Shown one piece after another: positions 8,652 to 16,138 of a DNA stretch of 64,000 bases; position 1 is the first letter of the stretch, and every line of letters begins with the position of its first letter. The notes under the pieces are model-generated. The model was given only the letters and a program-made list of their open reading frames with translations. It ran no database searches and was not told the DNA's origin. The translations under genes and the position numbers were made by a program. Source of the stretch: Roseovarius nitratireducens (GTDB lineage: Bacteria; Pseudomonadota; Alphaproteobacteria; Rhodobacterales; Rhodobacteraceae); assembly GCF_002925845.1 (NCBI RefSeq), contig NZ_PDNI01000065.1, forward strand, positions 124,001 through 188,000. Direction: 5' to 3'.

Positions 8652-8664
8652 GCGACCGTGACCT

Positions 8665-9351
8665 TTAAACCACAAGGCGATAGCCGCCCGACTCGGTTAC
8701 CAGAAGGCGAGCGTTGCCCGGGTCGGGCTCGATCTTCTGGCGCAGCCGGTAGATATGCGTCTCAAGCGTGTGGGTCGTCACCCCGGCATTGTAGCCCCAG
8801 ACCTCGTGCAGCAGCACATCGCGCGGCACCACGCCCTCGGGCGAGCGATACAGGAACTTCAGGATGTTGGTTTCCTTCTCCGTCAGGCGCACCTTGCGGT
8901 CCTCCTCGGTGATGAGCATCTTCATCGCCGGCTTGAACGTGTAAGGACCAAGCTGAAAGATCGCGTCCTCCGACTGCTCGTGCTGGCGAAGCTGTGCGCG
9001 GATGCGCGCGAGCAGCACCGGGAACTTGAACGGTTTTGTGACATAATCGTTGGCGCCCGCGTCGAGGCCGAGAATCGTGTCGGCATCGCCGTCATGCCCT
9101 GTCAGCATGAGGATGGGCGCGCGCACCCCCTGCTTGCGCATCAGGCGGCACAATTCGCGCCCGTCGGTATCCGGCAGGCCGACATCGAGAATGATGAGAT
9201 CATAAATCATGTCCTTGGCCCGGGCCATCGCCTCGGCGGCGGTCGCGGCCTCGAACACGTCGAAATCCTCGGTCATCACGAGTTGTTCACCCAGCGCCTC
9301 GCGCAGGTCGTCATCGTCATCGACAAGCAGTATCTTCTTGACTTGGGCCAT
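8665..9351 (-). CDS. OmpR-family response regulator, CenR-like
   Basis: The 228-residue protein has a receiver domain (acidic pocket D-D-D-D-D near residues 11-15, phosphoacceptor in I-L-D-V-G-L-P-D, conserved Lys in Y-V-T-K-P-F) and a C-terminal winged helix (E-V-W-G-Y-N, T-H-T-L-E-T-H-I-Y-R-L-R-Q-K). The close pattern is that of the alphaproteobacterial regulator thought to correspond to CenR, which controls envelope and division genes in Caulobacter and Rhodobacter; I hold that identity as likely but unproven. The ATG at 9351 has GAGGAA upstream; the frame continues far beyond without a start signal. It is divergent from ribA, and no kinase gene is adjacent. Confidence 0.93.
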   Translation of the reverse strand: MAQVKKILLVDDDDDLREALGEQLVMTEDFDVFEAATAAEAMARAKDMIYDLIILDVGLPDTDGRELCRLMRKQGVRAPILMLTGHDGDADTILGLDAGANDYVTKPFKFPVLLARIRAQLRQHEQSEDAIFQLGPYTFKPAMKMLITEEDRKVRLTEKETNILKFLYRSPEGVVPRDVLLHEVWGYNAGVTTHTLETHIYRLRQKIEPDPGNARLLVTESGGYRLVV

Positions 9352-9508
9352 GATGAGTTCCTCTTCCTGTCCGCCAAGATGCGCAAGCCGCACGCGCCCG
9401 GCAAGAGGCTCGTCACAGCTTTCACGGCCACGTGTTACCGCGCGAGCCGTTCTTTGCATTTCGTTACAATATACGCTACCGCAAAGAGCGATATGCCGGA
9501 GAGTCCTG

Positions 9509-10600
9509 ATGAGCCTCGCCCCCGACCTGACCGAAACCGTCGCGCGCGCGCGCGGAGACCTGCGTATGGGCGTGCCGGTGGTGCTGCGCGGCCCACACGG
9601 CGCGGCGCTGGTGCTGGCGGCCGAAACGCTCGATGCCCAGCGGCTTGCGGATGTGCAGGCGCTGGGCGGCACGCCGGTACTCGCCATCACCGCACGGCGT
9701 GCCGCGACACTCAAGGCGCGCGCCTACGATGGTGATCTCGCACGGGTGGTGCTGCCACCCGATGCGCGGCTGTCGTGGGTGCTGGCGGTGGCCGACCCGG
9801 CCGACGATCTCAAGACCCCGATGAAGGGCCCGCTCGAGAGCGACCGCGGCGGTGACGCGGGCCTGCACCGTCTGGCGCTCACGCTGGTGAAATCGGCTCG
9901 ATTGCTGCCCGCGGCGGTACTGCTCGACCTGTCCGACGGCGCGGACTTTGCCGCGCGGCACGGCCTGACGGTACTCGACGCCGCCGCCGCCGCGCCGCAC
10001 CTTGTCGAGACCAGCCCGATGCACCCGGTGGTCAGCGCGCGCCTGCCGCTTTCGGTGTCAGAGGCAGGACGTCTGCACGTATTCCGCCCCGAGGATGGCG
10101 CCGAGGAGCACTACGCGGTCGAAATCGGACAGCCCCGGCGCGACACACCGGTTCTCGCACGGCTGCATTCGGCCTGTTTCACGGGCGACCTGCTGGGCAG
10201 CCTGAAATGCGATTGCGGCCCGCAACTGCGCGGCGCGCTGGCGCAGATGGGGGCCGAGGGGGCGGGCGTGCTGCTCTATCTCAACCAGGAGGGGCGCGGC
10301 ATCGGTCTCGCCAACAAGATGCGCGCCTACAGCCTCCAGGATCAGGGCTTCGACACGGTCGAGGCCAATCACCGGCTGGGATTCGAGGATGACGAACGCG
10401 ACTTCCGCATCGGCGCGGACCTGCTTCGCCGGATGGGATTCTCCTCGGTGCGCCTGATGACCAACAACCCCGCCAAGCTCGCGATGATGGCGCAGAACGG
10501 TATCTCGGTGACCGAACGCGTGCCGCTCCGGCTCGGCGAGACCGACCACAACCGGGCCTATCTCGCGACCAAGGCGGCGAAATCAGGGCATATGCTGTAA
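9509..10600 (+). CDS. ribA: GTP cyclohydrolase II, long form
   Basis: RibA opens the imidazole ring of GTP to start riboflavin synthesis. The C-terminal part of this 363-residue protein holds the zinc site (C in H-S-A-C-F-T-G-D-L, then L-K-C-D-C-G) and the GTP-binding N-Q-E-G-R-G-I-G-L-A-N-K region. The N-terminal ~150 residues are an extra domain resembling a degenerate DHBP synthase (RibB) half, common in alphaproteobacterial RibA; it lacks obvious RibB catalytic acid motifs. The ATG at 9509 has GGAGAG upstream. It is divergent from the response-regulator gene across about 157 bp. Confidence 0.94.
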   Translation: MSLAPDLTETVARARGDLRMGVPVVLRGPHGAALVLAAETLDAQRLADVQALGGTPVLAITARRAATLKARAYDGDLARVVLPPDARLSWVLAVADPADDLKTPMKGPLESDRGGDAGLHRLALTLVKSARLLPAAVLLDLSDGADFAARHGLTVLDAAAAAPHLVETSPMHPVVSARLPLSVSEAGRLHVFRPEDGAEEHYAVEIGQPRRDTPVLARLHSACFTGDLLGSLKCDCGPQLRGALAQMGAEGAGVLLYLNQEGRGIGLANKMRAYSLQDQGFDTVEANHRLGFEDDERDFRIGADLLRRMGFSSVRLMTNNPAKLAMMAQNGISVTERVPLRLGETDHNRAYLATKAAKSGHML

Positions 10601-10694
10601 GGGCGCGACGTGGTCTTTTGCTGCCATTCGGTTCTTGGGCCCGGCGCGGAATCGAGGGCGAAGCCCGCCGCACCATCTCCAGGCCGAAGGCCCC

Positions 10695-10872
10695 CTACCC
10701 CCGCTTCTCAAACCAGATGATCACCTCGCCGATCTCCACGCCCAGCTTGTCCATGTAGGCGCGGTTGAGCACGCGGTCCTCGCCAACCTGCCACATCCAG
10801 TCGTCGAAGCGCGGGCCGCCCGGCGCAGCGCGCGAGCATCAGGACAAGACAGACGGCAATGACGCCACGCAT
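10695..10872 (-). pseudogene. DUF3833 lipoprotein gene with large internal deletion
   Basis: The minus-strand ATG at 10872 opens a lipoprotein-like signal (M-R-G-V-I-A-V-C-L-V-L-M-L-A-R-C-A-G-R-P). After about 20 codons a different frame takes over, coding R-F-D-D-W-M-W-Q-V-G-E-D-R-V-L-N-R-A-Y-M and then D-K-L-G-V-E-I-G-E-V-I-I-W-F-E-K-R-G before TAG at 10695. That tail is the conserved C-terminus of DUF3833 proteins, which normally span about 180 residues. The middle ~120 residues are missing, the halves are out of frame, and the lipobox residue before Cys is Arg instead of Gly/Ala. Upstream AGAGGTCGC still resembles a ribosome binding site. Confidence 0.8.
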
Positions 10873-10935
10873 GCGACCTCTCCCCGACCAGATTTCGGGG
10901 GAGCTAATCCGCCGCCCCGCGCGGGCAAGCCCGGC

Positions 10936-11715
10936 TCACAGCGTGGCGTTCACCGCTCCGCCATCGAGCAGGATGTTCTGCCCGACGATGAAGCCCGCGT
11001 GCTGGCTGCACAGGAACGCACATGCGGCGCCGAACTCCTCCGGCGTGCCGTAGCGGCCCGCGGGGATGGTGGCGCAGCGCTTCTTCTTGGCCTCGTCCAG
11101 CGTGATGCCCTCGCGCTCGGACACGCCGGTATCGAGCGCCACGGCCCGGTCGGTGGCGTGGATGCCGGGCAGCAGGTTGTTGATTGTCACGCCCTTGCCG
11201 GCCACCTGCCGCGAGGTACCCGCGACATAGCCGGTCAGCCCGGCGCGCGCCGAGTTCGACAAGCCGAGGATCGCGATGGGCGATTTCACCGATTGCGAGG
11301 TGATGTTGACCACCCGGCCCCAGCCGCGCTCCATCATCCCCGGCACCAGCGCCTTGATGAGCGCGATAGGCGCCAGCATGTTGGCGTCCAGCGCGGCGAT
11401 AAAATCCTCGCGGTCCCAGTCGGTCCACATGCCCGGCGGCGGGCCGCCCGCATTGTTGACGAGGATATCCACCGCGCCAGCCTCGGCAAGCACCGCGGCG
11501 CGGCCCTCCTCGGTGGTGATATCGGCGGCCACGGTGGCGACCTCGACTCCAAAATCCGCGCGAATCACCGACGCCGAAGCCTCCAGCGCCTCGGCGCCGC
11601 GCGCGTTCATCACCAGATGAACGCCCGCCTCGGCAAGCGCCCGCGCACAGCCCAGCCCAAGCCCCTTCGACGCGGCACAGACCAGCGCCCTCTTGCCACG
11701 AATTCCCATGTCCAT
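10936..11715 (-). CDS. SDR-family protein without the Tyr-Lys catalytic pair
   Basis: The 259-residue protein has a Rossmann fold with the cofactor loop C-A-A-S-K-G-L-G-L-G (residues 13-22), the N-N-A-G segment (87-90, followed by G-P-P-P-G) and Ser140. Where active short-chain dehydrogenases have YxxxK it reads L152-S-N-S-A156-R, so both catalytic Tyr and Lys are absent. A recognised FabG-like subfamily shares the L-G-L-S-N-x-A-R pattern, so this is inherited rather than a recent mutation. The start at 11715 has AAGGGGAAA upstream; the frame to 11850 is not needed. Substrate unknown; it may be a non-classical reductase or an NAD(P)-binding protein. Confidence 0.85.
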   Translation of the reverse strand: MDMGIRGKRALVCAASKGLGLGCARALAEAGVHLVMNARGAEALEASASVIRADFGVEVATVAADITTEEGRAAVLAEAGAVDILVNNAGGPPPGMWTDWDREDFIAALDANMLAPIALIKALVPGMMERGWGRVVNITSQSVKSPIAILGLSNSARAGLTGYVAGTSRQVAGKGVTINNLLPGIHATDRAVALDTGVSEREGITLDEAKKKRCATIPAGRYGTPEEFGAACAFLCSQHAGFIVGQNILLDGGAVNATL

Positions 11716-11850
11716 TGCGTTTCCCCTTCCTTGTTCACCGAGAATTAACACTACGGGGCGCAGGATGACCAGCGGGCCGCACCTCCGGCCTGCCCTGCTT
11801 TTGCCTGCTTGCCGGGAAATCTTGCCGAAATCGACCAGAACGTGCCACAA

Positions 11851-11882
11851 TCGTGCCCTAGCTTAATCGTGACCTAGCTTAA
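11851..11882. repeat. Tandem 16-bp direct repeat upstream of the Hint gene
   Basis: TCGTGCCCTAGCTTAA (11851-11866) is followed directly by TCGTGACCTAGCTTAA (11867-11882), one mismatch in 16, with a weaker CGTGCCACAA just before. It sits 58 bp before the Hint start and about 135 bp before the divergent SDR start, so it could be a regulator-binding array. Confidence 0.55.
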
Positions 11883-11939
11883 CGGCATCGCGGACGGTAT
11901 CGACGCCGCACGCCTGCACAGCCCCGACCCGGACACCTC

Positions 11940-12941
11940 ATGACCACGCCCGCACCACGCCCCGCGCAATTCGTCAACGTTTTCGAGGCCGCCGATCTGC
12001 GCGTGGTCAGCGGGGCCAATCTCGGCGACGCGCTGTCCTTTGCTGCCGAGCTCGATCTCGATGACATTTACGAACTCGGGCCGCGCGCCCGCGCCCGGCG
12101 CCTTGGTCTCGTGATGGAGGGGGCCGGCCCGTTCCGCGTGGGCGAAGGCTCGGAAATCGGCACCCCCGGCGCGCCGCTGCACCTCGATTGCTGCCTCACG
12201 CTGATGCCTGCCACCGGCAGCGTGGCCGAAGTGCTGATCTTCGTCGAGACCGATGACGAGGCGCGCGTCACCAATGTCTATGCCATGCCGCTGGCGCACA
12301 TGGCCCCGCGCACAGGATACGCCCTGGTGCGGGTCGAGCGCGATACTGCGCGGCAACGATTCGCGCAGGCGGCCTGCGTCTCCTTTACCCGCGGAACACG
12401 GATCACGATGGCCACGGGCGCGCAGAAACCGGTCGAGACGCTCCAACCCGGCGACATGGTGCTTACCCGCGACGAGGGCGCGCAGCCGCTGCGCTGGATC
12501 GGGCAGACCACGCTGCGCGCCATCGGCGATTTCGCCCCGGTGCGCATCCGGGCGGGCGCCCTCAACAACGATGGCGACTTGCTGGTCAGCCCCGATCACC
12601 GCCTGTTCATCTACCAGCGCGACGACGCTGTCGGGGCCGGGCGACGCGAAGTGCTGGTGCGCGCGCGCCACCTGGTCAACGGTGACAGCGTGCGCATCGA
12701 GACCGGCGGCCATGTCGATTATGTCCAGCTTCTGTTCGACCGGCACCAGATCATCTTTGCCGAGGGGATAGCCGCCGAAACCCTGCTGCTCGACCCGCGC
12801 ACGCGCTCGGCGCTGCCTGCCGAGTTGCTGCCCGACACGCCCGGCCACGAAACCCCCGCGCACCTGCAGTTCGAGATCGGGCGCGCCCTGCTCGACCACC
12901 CGGACGCCGCCGACCTTCTGCGCCGCGCCTCGCTACGCTGA
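11940..12941 (+). CDS. Hint (Hedgehog/intein-fold) domain protein
   Basis: The 333-residue protein has an N-terminal beta-rich region (about 1-140) and then a Hint domain beginning C-V-S-F-T-R-G-T-R-I (catalytic-type Cys followed by the T-x-x-x-x-I strand). It continues with V-E-T-L-Q-P-G-D-M-V-L-T-R and D-H-R-L-F-I and ends near F-D-R-H-Q-I-I-F-A-E-G. Rhodobacteraceae encode many such stand-alone Hint proteins, often linked to RTX/haemolysin-like secreted proteins; no partner is adjacent here. The Hint C-terminal Asn-nucleophile motif is not intact (H-Q), so self-splicing is unlikely, but self-cleavage at the Cys is conceivable. Confidence 0.85.
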   Translation: MTTPAPRPAQFVNVFEAADLRVVSGANLGDALSFAAELDLDDIYELGPRARARRLGLVMEGAGPFRVGEGSEIGTPGAPLHLDCCLTLMPATGSVAEVLIFVETDDEARVTNVYAMPLAHMAPRTGYALVRVERDTARQRFAQAACVSFTRGTRITMATGAQKPVETLQPGDMVLTRDEGAQPLRWIGQTTLRAIGDFAPVRIRAGALNNDGDLLVSPDHRLFIYQRDDAVGAGRREVLVRARHLVNGDSVRIETGGHVDYVQLLFDRHQIIFAEGIAAETLLLDPRTRSALPAELLPDTPGHETPAHLQFEIGRALLDHPDAADLLRRASLR

Positions 12942-12996
12942 CAGGCGGCCCCAAGGGCCATTGCGCCCCACGAGACGCGCCACTATACGGCGGGCC

Positions 12997-14604
12997 ATGC
13001 TGGACCAGAGCCCCAACCGCCCCGCCCTGCCGCCCGAGATCGCGCGCCGCCGCACCTTCGCGATCATCTCGCACCCGGATGCGGGCAAGACCACGCTGAC
13101 CGAGAAATTCCTGCTCTATGGCGGCGCGATCCAGATGGCCGGTCAGGTCCGCGCCAAGGGCGAGGCCCGGCGCACCCGGTCGGATTTCATGCAGATGGAA
13201 AAGGACCGGGGCATTTCCGTCTCGGCCTCGGCCATGTCCTTCGATTTCAAGGAATTCCGCTTTAATCTCGTGGACACGCCGGGCCACTCTGACTTCTCCG
13301 AAGATACCTACCGCACGCTGACGGCCGTGGATGCCGCGGTGATGGTGATCGACGGCGCCAAGGGGGTAGAGAGCCAGACGCGCAAGCTGTTCGAGGTCTG
13401 CCGGATGCGGGACCTGCCGATCCTGACCTTCTGCAACAAGATGGACCGCGAGGCCCGCGACACATTCGAGATCATCGACGAAATCCAGGAGATGCTTGCC
13501 ATCCACGTCACGCCCGCAAGCTGGCCCATCGGGCAGGGGCGCGATTTCCTGGGCTGCTACGACATGCTCCACGACCGGCTTGAACTGATGGACCGCGCCG
13601 ACCGCAACCGCGTCGCCGAAACCATCGAGATCAAGGGGCTGGATGATCCCAAAATGGCCGACCACGTGCCGCCCGCCCTGCTGGACAAGCTGCGCGAGGA
13701 TGTCGAGATGGCGCGTGAGCTCTTGCCTCCGCTCGACGCGCAGGCCGTGCGCGAGGGGCACATGACGCCCATATGGTTCGGCTCGGCGATCAACTCCTTC
13801 GGCGTGCGCGAGCTGATGCAGGGGATCGGCGCCTACGCCCCCGAACCGCAGCCACAGCGCGCCACCCCCCGCCAGATCGCCCCCGAAGAGGACAAGGTCA
13901 CCGGCTTCGTGTTCAAGGTGCAGGCCAACATGGACCCGCGCCACCGCGACCGCGTGGCCTTTCTCCGCCTCGCCTCGGGGCATTTCCGGCGCGGGATGAA
14001 GCTCACCCACGTGCGCGCGAAGAAGCCGATCACCGTCTCCGCCCCGGTGCTGTTTCTCGCCGCCGACCGGGAACTCGCCGAAGAGGCCTGGGCGGGCGAC
14101 ATCATCGGTATCCCCAACCACGGGCAGTTGCGCATCGGCGACACGCTGACCGAGGGCGAGAACCTGCGCGTCAGCGGCATCCCCTCCTTCGCACCGGAAC
14201 TGTTGCAACAGGCCCGCGCAGGCGACCCGATGAAGGCCAAGCACCTGGAAAAGGCGCTGATGCAATTCGCCGAGGAGGGCGCGGCCAAGGTGTTCAAGCC
14301 CGCCTTCGGCTCGGGCTTCATCGTCGGCGTGGTGGGGCAGTTGCAGTTCGAGGTTCTGGGCAGCCGGATCGAGCTGGAATACGGGCTACCGGTGCGCTTG
14401 GAGGGCTCGCAGTTCACCTCGGCGCGCTGGGTCACCGGCCCGCGCGACAAGGTCGAGGCGTTCATCGCCGCCAACAAGCAACACATCGCCCACGACCATG
14501 ACGGCGACGTGGTCTATCTCACGCGGCTGCAATGGGATATCGACCGGGTCGAACGGGATTACCCGGAGGTGACACTCTCGGCGACCAAGGAGATGATGGT
14601 CTGA
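12997..14604 (+). CDS. prfC: Peptide chain release factor 3
   Basis: RF3 is the translational GTPase that recycles RF1/RF2 from the ribosome. The 535-residue protein has G1 S-H-P-D-A-G-K-T-T-L-T-E, G3 D-T-P-G-H-S-D-F-S-E-D-T-Y-R, G4 N-K-M-D and RF3-specific C-terminal domains; length matches E. coli RF3 (529). I start at the ATG at 12997 (M-L-D-Q-S-P-N-R) rather than an upstream TTG at 12961, though the ribosome binding site is weak. A TATACG -10-like element lies at about 12984. It follows the Hint gene on the same strand by 55 bp. Confidence 0.96.
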   Translation: MLDQSPNRPALPPEIARRRTFAIISHPDAGKTTLTEKFLLYGGAIQMAGQVRAKGEARRTRSDFMQMEKDRGISVSASAMSFDFKEFRFNLVDTPGHSDFSEDTYRTLTAVDAAVMVIDGAKGVESQTRKLFEVCRMRDLPILTFCNKMDREARDTFEIIDEIQEMLAIHVTPASWPIGQGRDFLGCYDMLHDRLELMDRADRNRVAETIEIKGLDDPKMADHVPPALLDKLREDVEMARELLPPLDAQAVREGHMTPIWFGSAINSFGVRELMQGIGAYAPEPQPQRATPRQIAPEEDKVTGFVFKVQANMDPRHRDRVAFLRLASGHFRRGMKLTHVRAKKPITVSAPVLFLAADRELAEEAWAGDIIGIPNHGQLRIGDTLTEGENLRVSGIPSFAPELLQQARAGDPMKAKHLEKALMQFAEEGAAKVFKPAFGSGFIVGVVGQLQFEVLGSRIELEYGLPVRLEGSQFTSARWVTGPRDKVEAFIAANKQHIAHDHDGDVVYLTRLQWDIDRVERDYPEVTLSATKEMMV

Positions 14605-14633
14605 CGCGCGGCCACGGGGCCGCGCGACCAGCG

Positions 14634-15230
14634 TCAATCGTCGCGTTCAACCTTGGGCAGGTTGTGAGCGATGCCCTTGTGACAGTCGATGCAGGTTGAC
14701 GATCCGTCCGGCGCATGGCCTTCAATGGCCACCACCTCCATCTTTTCGCGCGCCCGGCGTCCCTGCTTCTCGAAATCCATCGCCTCGAAGCTATGACAGT
14801 TGCGGCATTCACGGGAATCCGTGCGCGTCATCGCCGCCCAGACATGGTTGGCCATTTCCTCGCGCTTGGCCTCGAATTTCTCCGGCGTGTCGATAGTGCC
14901 GCGCACCTTGTGCCAAAGCTCGTTGGTGGCCTGGATCTTGCGCACCACCTTGGGCCCCCAGGCGTGGGGCACATGGCAATCCGAGCAGACGGCGCGGACG
15001 CCCGAGGCGTTCTTGTAGTGCACGCTGGTCTTGTATTCCTGGTAGACGGTGTCACGCATCTCATGGCAGGAGACGCAGAATTCCAATGTGTTCGTCGCCT
15101 CCATCGCGGTATGGAATCCGCCCCAGAAGATGATGCCGCCAATACCACCGATCACCAGCAACACGCCCTGCCCGATCAGTACACTGGGCCGCGTGAACCA
15201 GTGCCATAGCCGCTTGATAAGTCGTATCAT
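14634..15230 (-). CDS. Membrane-anchored tetraheme cytochrome c, NapC/NirT family
   Basis: The 198-residue protein has one N-terminal membrane helix (about residues 17-38) and four CXXCH haem motifs (C-V-S-C-H, C-S-D-C-H, C-R-N-C-H, C-I-D-C-H), the NapC/NirT layout. These proteins oxidise quinol at the membrane and pass electrons to periplasmic reductases. No nap, nir, tor or dor reductase is in the window, so the final acceptor is unknown. It is 77 bp downstream of the diheme cytochrome gene and probably co-transcribed from the FNR-box promoter. The start at 15230 trims 13 residues from the open frame so the protein begins just before the anchor. Confidence 0.93.
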   Translation of the reverse strand: MIRLIKRLWHWFTRPSVLIGQGVLLVIGGIGGIIFWGGFHTAMEATNTLEFCVSCHEMRDTVYQEYKTSVHYKNASGVRAVCSDCHVPHAWGPKVVRKIQATNELWHKVRGTIDTPEKFEAKREEMANHVWAAMTRTDSRECRNCHSFEAMDFEKQGRRAREKMEVVAIEGHAPDGSSTCIDCHKGIAHNLPKVERDD

Positions 15231-15307
15231 TGCCGTTTTTCCCGCAAACAAGAACATTCCCGGGCGCAACAGGCTGCGCCCGGCCAGACGATGTCATGCT
15301 GAGGCGA

Positions 15308-16024
15308 TTACTGCTCTGGCAGTTCCGCGTCGATATAGGCGATGACGTCCGCCGCGATCTGATGGTCGATGGCACGCAGGGCCGGCATTGTCTCGCCGGG
15401 TTGGCCGTTGAGCACCTTGTGCATCAACTCCCACGGGTTTCCGGTAAGCGAGCCGAGCGGTGGCATCTCCTTGGGTTCCTTGCCGTCGGCACCGTGGCAA
15501 TTGGCGCAAACCGTAGCATAGACCTGCTTGCCGTTCTCGACATCACCTACGATCTTGCCGTCCTCGATGTAATCGCCGTAATTGCTCTGCCCGGAAACGA
15601 CGAAATTCGCCAGATCGGTCAGATCCTCTTCATAGAGATAGTCGCCATAGCCGTGTCCCGGCCCTGCGAGAAGCGCCACGACGGCCGCCGGATCGCCACC
15701 CTTCATGCCGTTTATGCCCTTGATACCGCTGAAATGCTTGCCGCTGCTATAGGCCCCATCGGCGCCCATGCCATCCCAGCCGTGGCATTCCTTGCAACGC
15801 CAGTTCGATTTGGCCTTGTCGGCGTATGTCGCATCAGCGGGATAGAGCTTGTGCGACTCGGCCGGTGGCTCTTCCTTGATCACTTTATACCATTTGTCAT
15901 AAAGTTTCCCGCCACGCGCGATCGAACCCTGATCGGCAGCAAAGCTGGCCGACGCGCCCAACATCCCGACGCCAATAGCGAGCGCCGCCAGTTGCGGCAA
16001 TCTCCTGTTACTTAAAGAACCCAT
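15308..16024 (-). CDS. Periplasmic diheme cytochrome c
   Basis: The 238-residue protein has a Sec signal peptide (hydrophobic core about residues 10-26, cleavage likely after S-F-A-A) and two CXXCH motifs (C-K-E-C-H in the first half, C-A-N-C-H in the second). Each lies in a class I-like cytochrome domain, the second with M-P-P-L-G and T-M-P-A-L candidates for axial Met. GGAGG lies five bases before the second of two consecutive ATGs, so I use 16024; 16027 is also possible. It is the first gene of the unit with the NapC-type gene and probably acts as its soluble electron partner. Exact pathway unknown. Confidence 0.9.
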   Translation of the reverse strand: MGSLSNRRLPQLAALAIGVGMLGASASFAADQGSIARGGKLYDKWYKVIKEEPPAESHKLYPADATYADKAKSNWRCKECHGWDGMGADGAYSSGKHFSGIKGINGMKGGDPAAVVALLAGPGHGYGDYLYEEDLTDLANFVVSGQSNYGDYIEDGKIVGDVENGKQVYATVCANCHGADGKEPKEMPPLGSLTGNPWELMHKVLNGQPGETMPALRAIDHQIAADVIAYIDAELPEQ

Positions 16025-16108
16025 CATAACCTCCAGTGTATCACTGACCCTGCCCCCCGGGACAGGCGCCATGAAGGAAATGTTAAACGGACCACTTAAC
16101 CTTTGTAA

Positions 16109-16122
16109 TTGATGCACATCAT
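16109..16122 (-). promoter_or_regulatory. FNR-type box controlling the cytochrome c / NapC unit
   Basis: TTGAT-GCAC-ATCAT matches TTGAT-N4-ATCAA at nine of ten positions. Its centre is about 91 bp upstream of the diheme cytochrome start. With the usual -41.5 activation geometry, transcription would start near 16074, leaving a leader of about 50 nt. An Fnr/Dnr-type regulator responding to low oxygen or nitric oxide is the likely ligand. Confidence 0.75.
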
Positions 16123-16138
16123 TGTCACCGGTGGCGCC

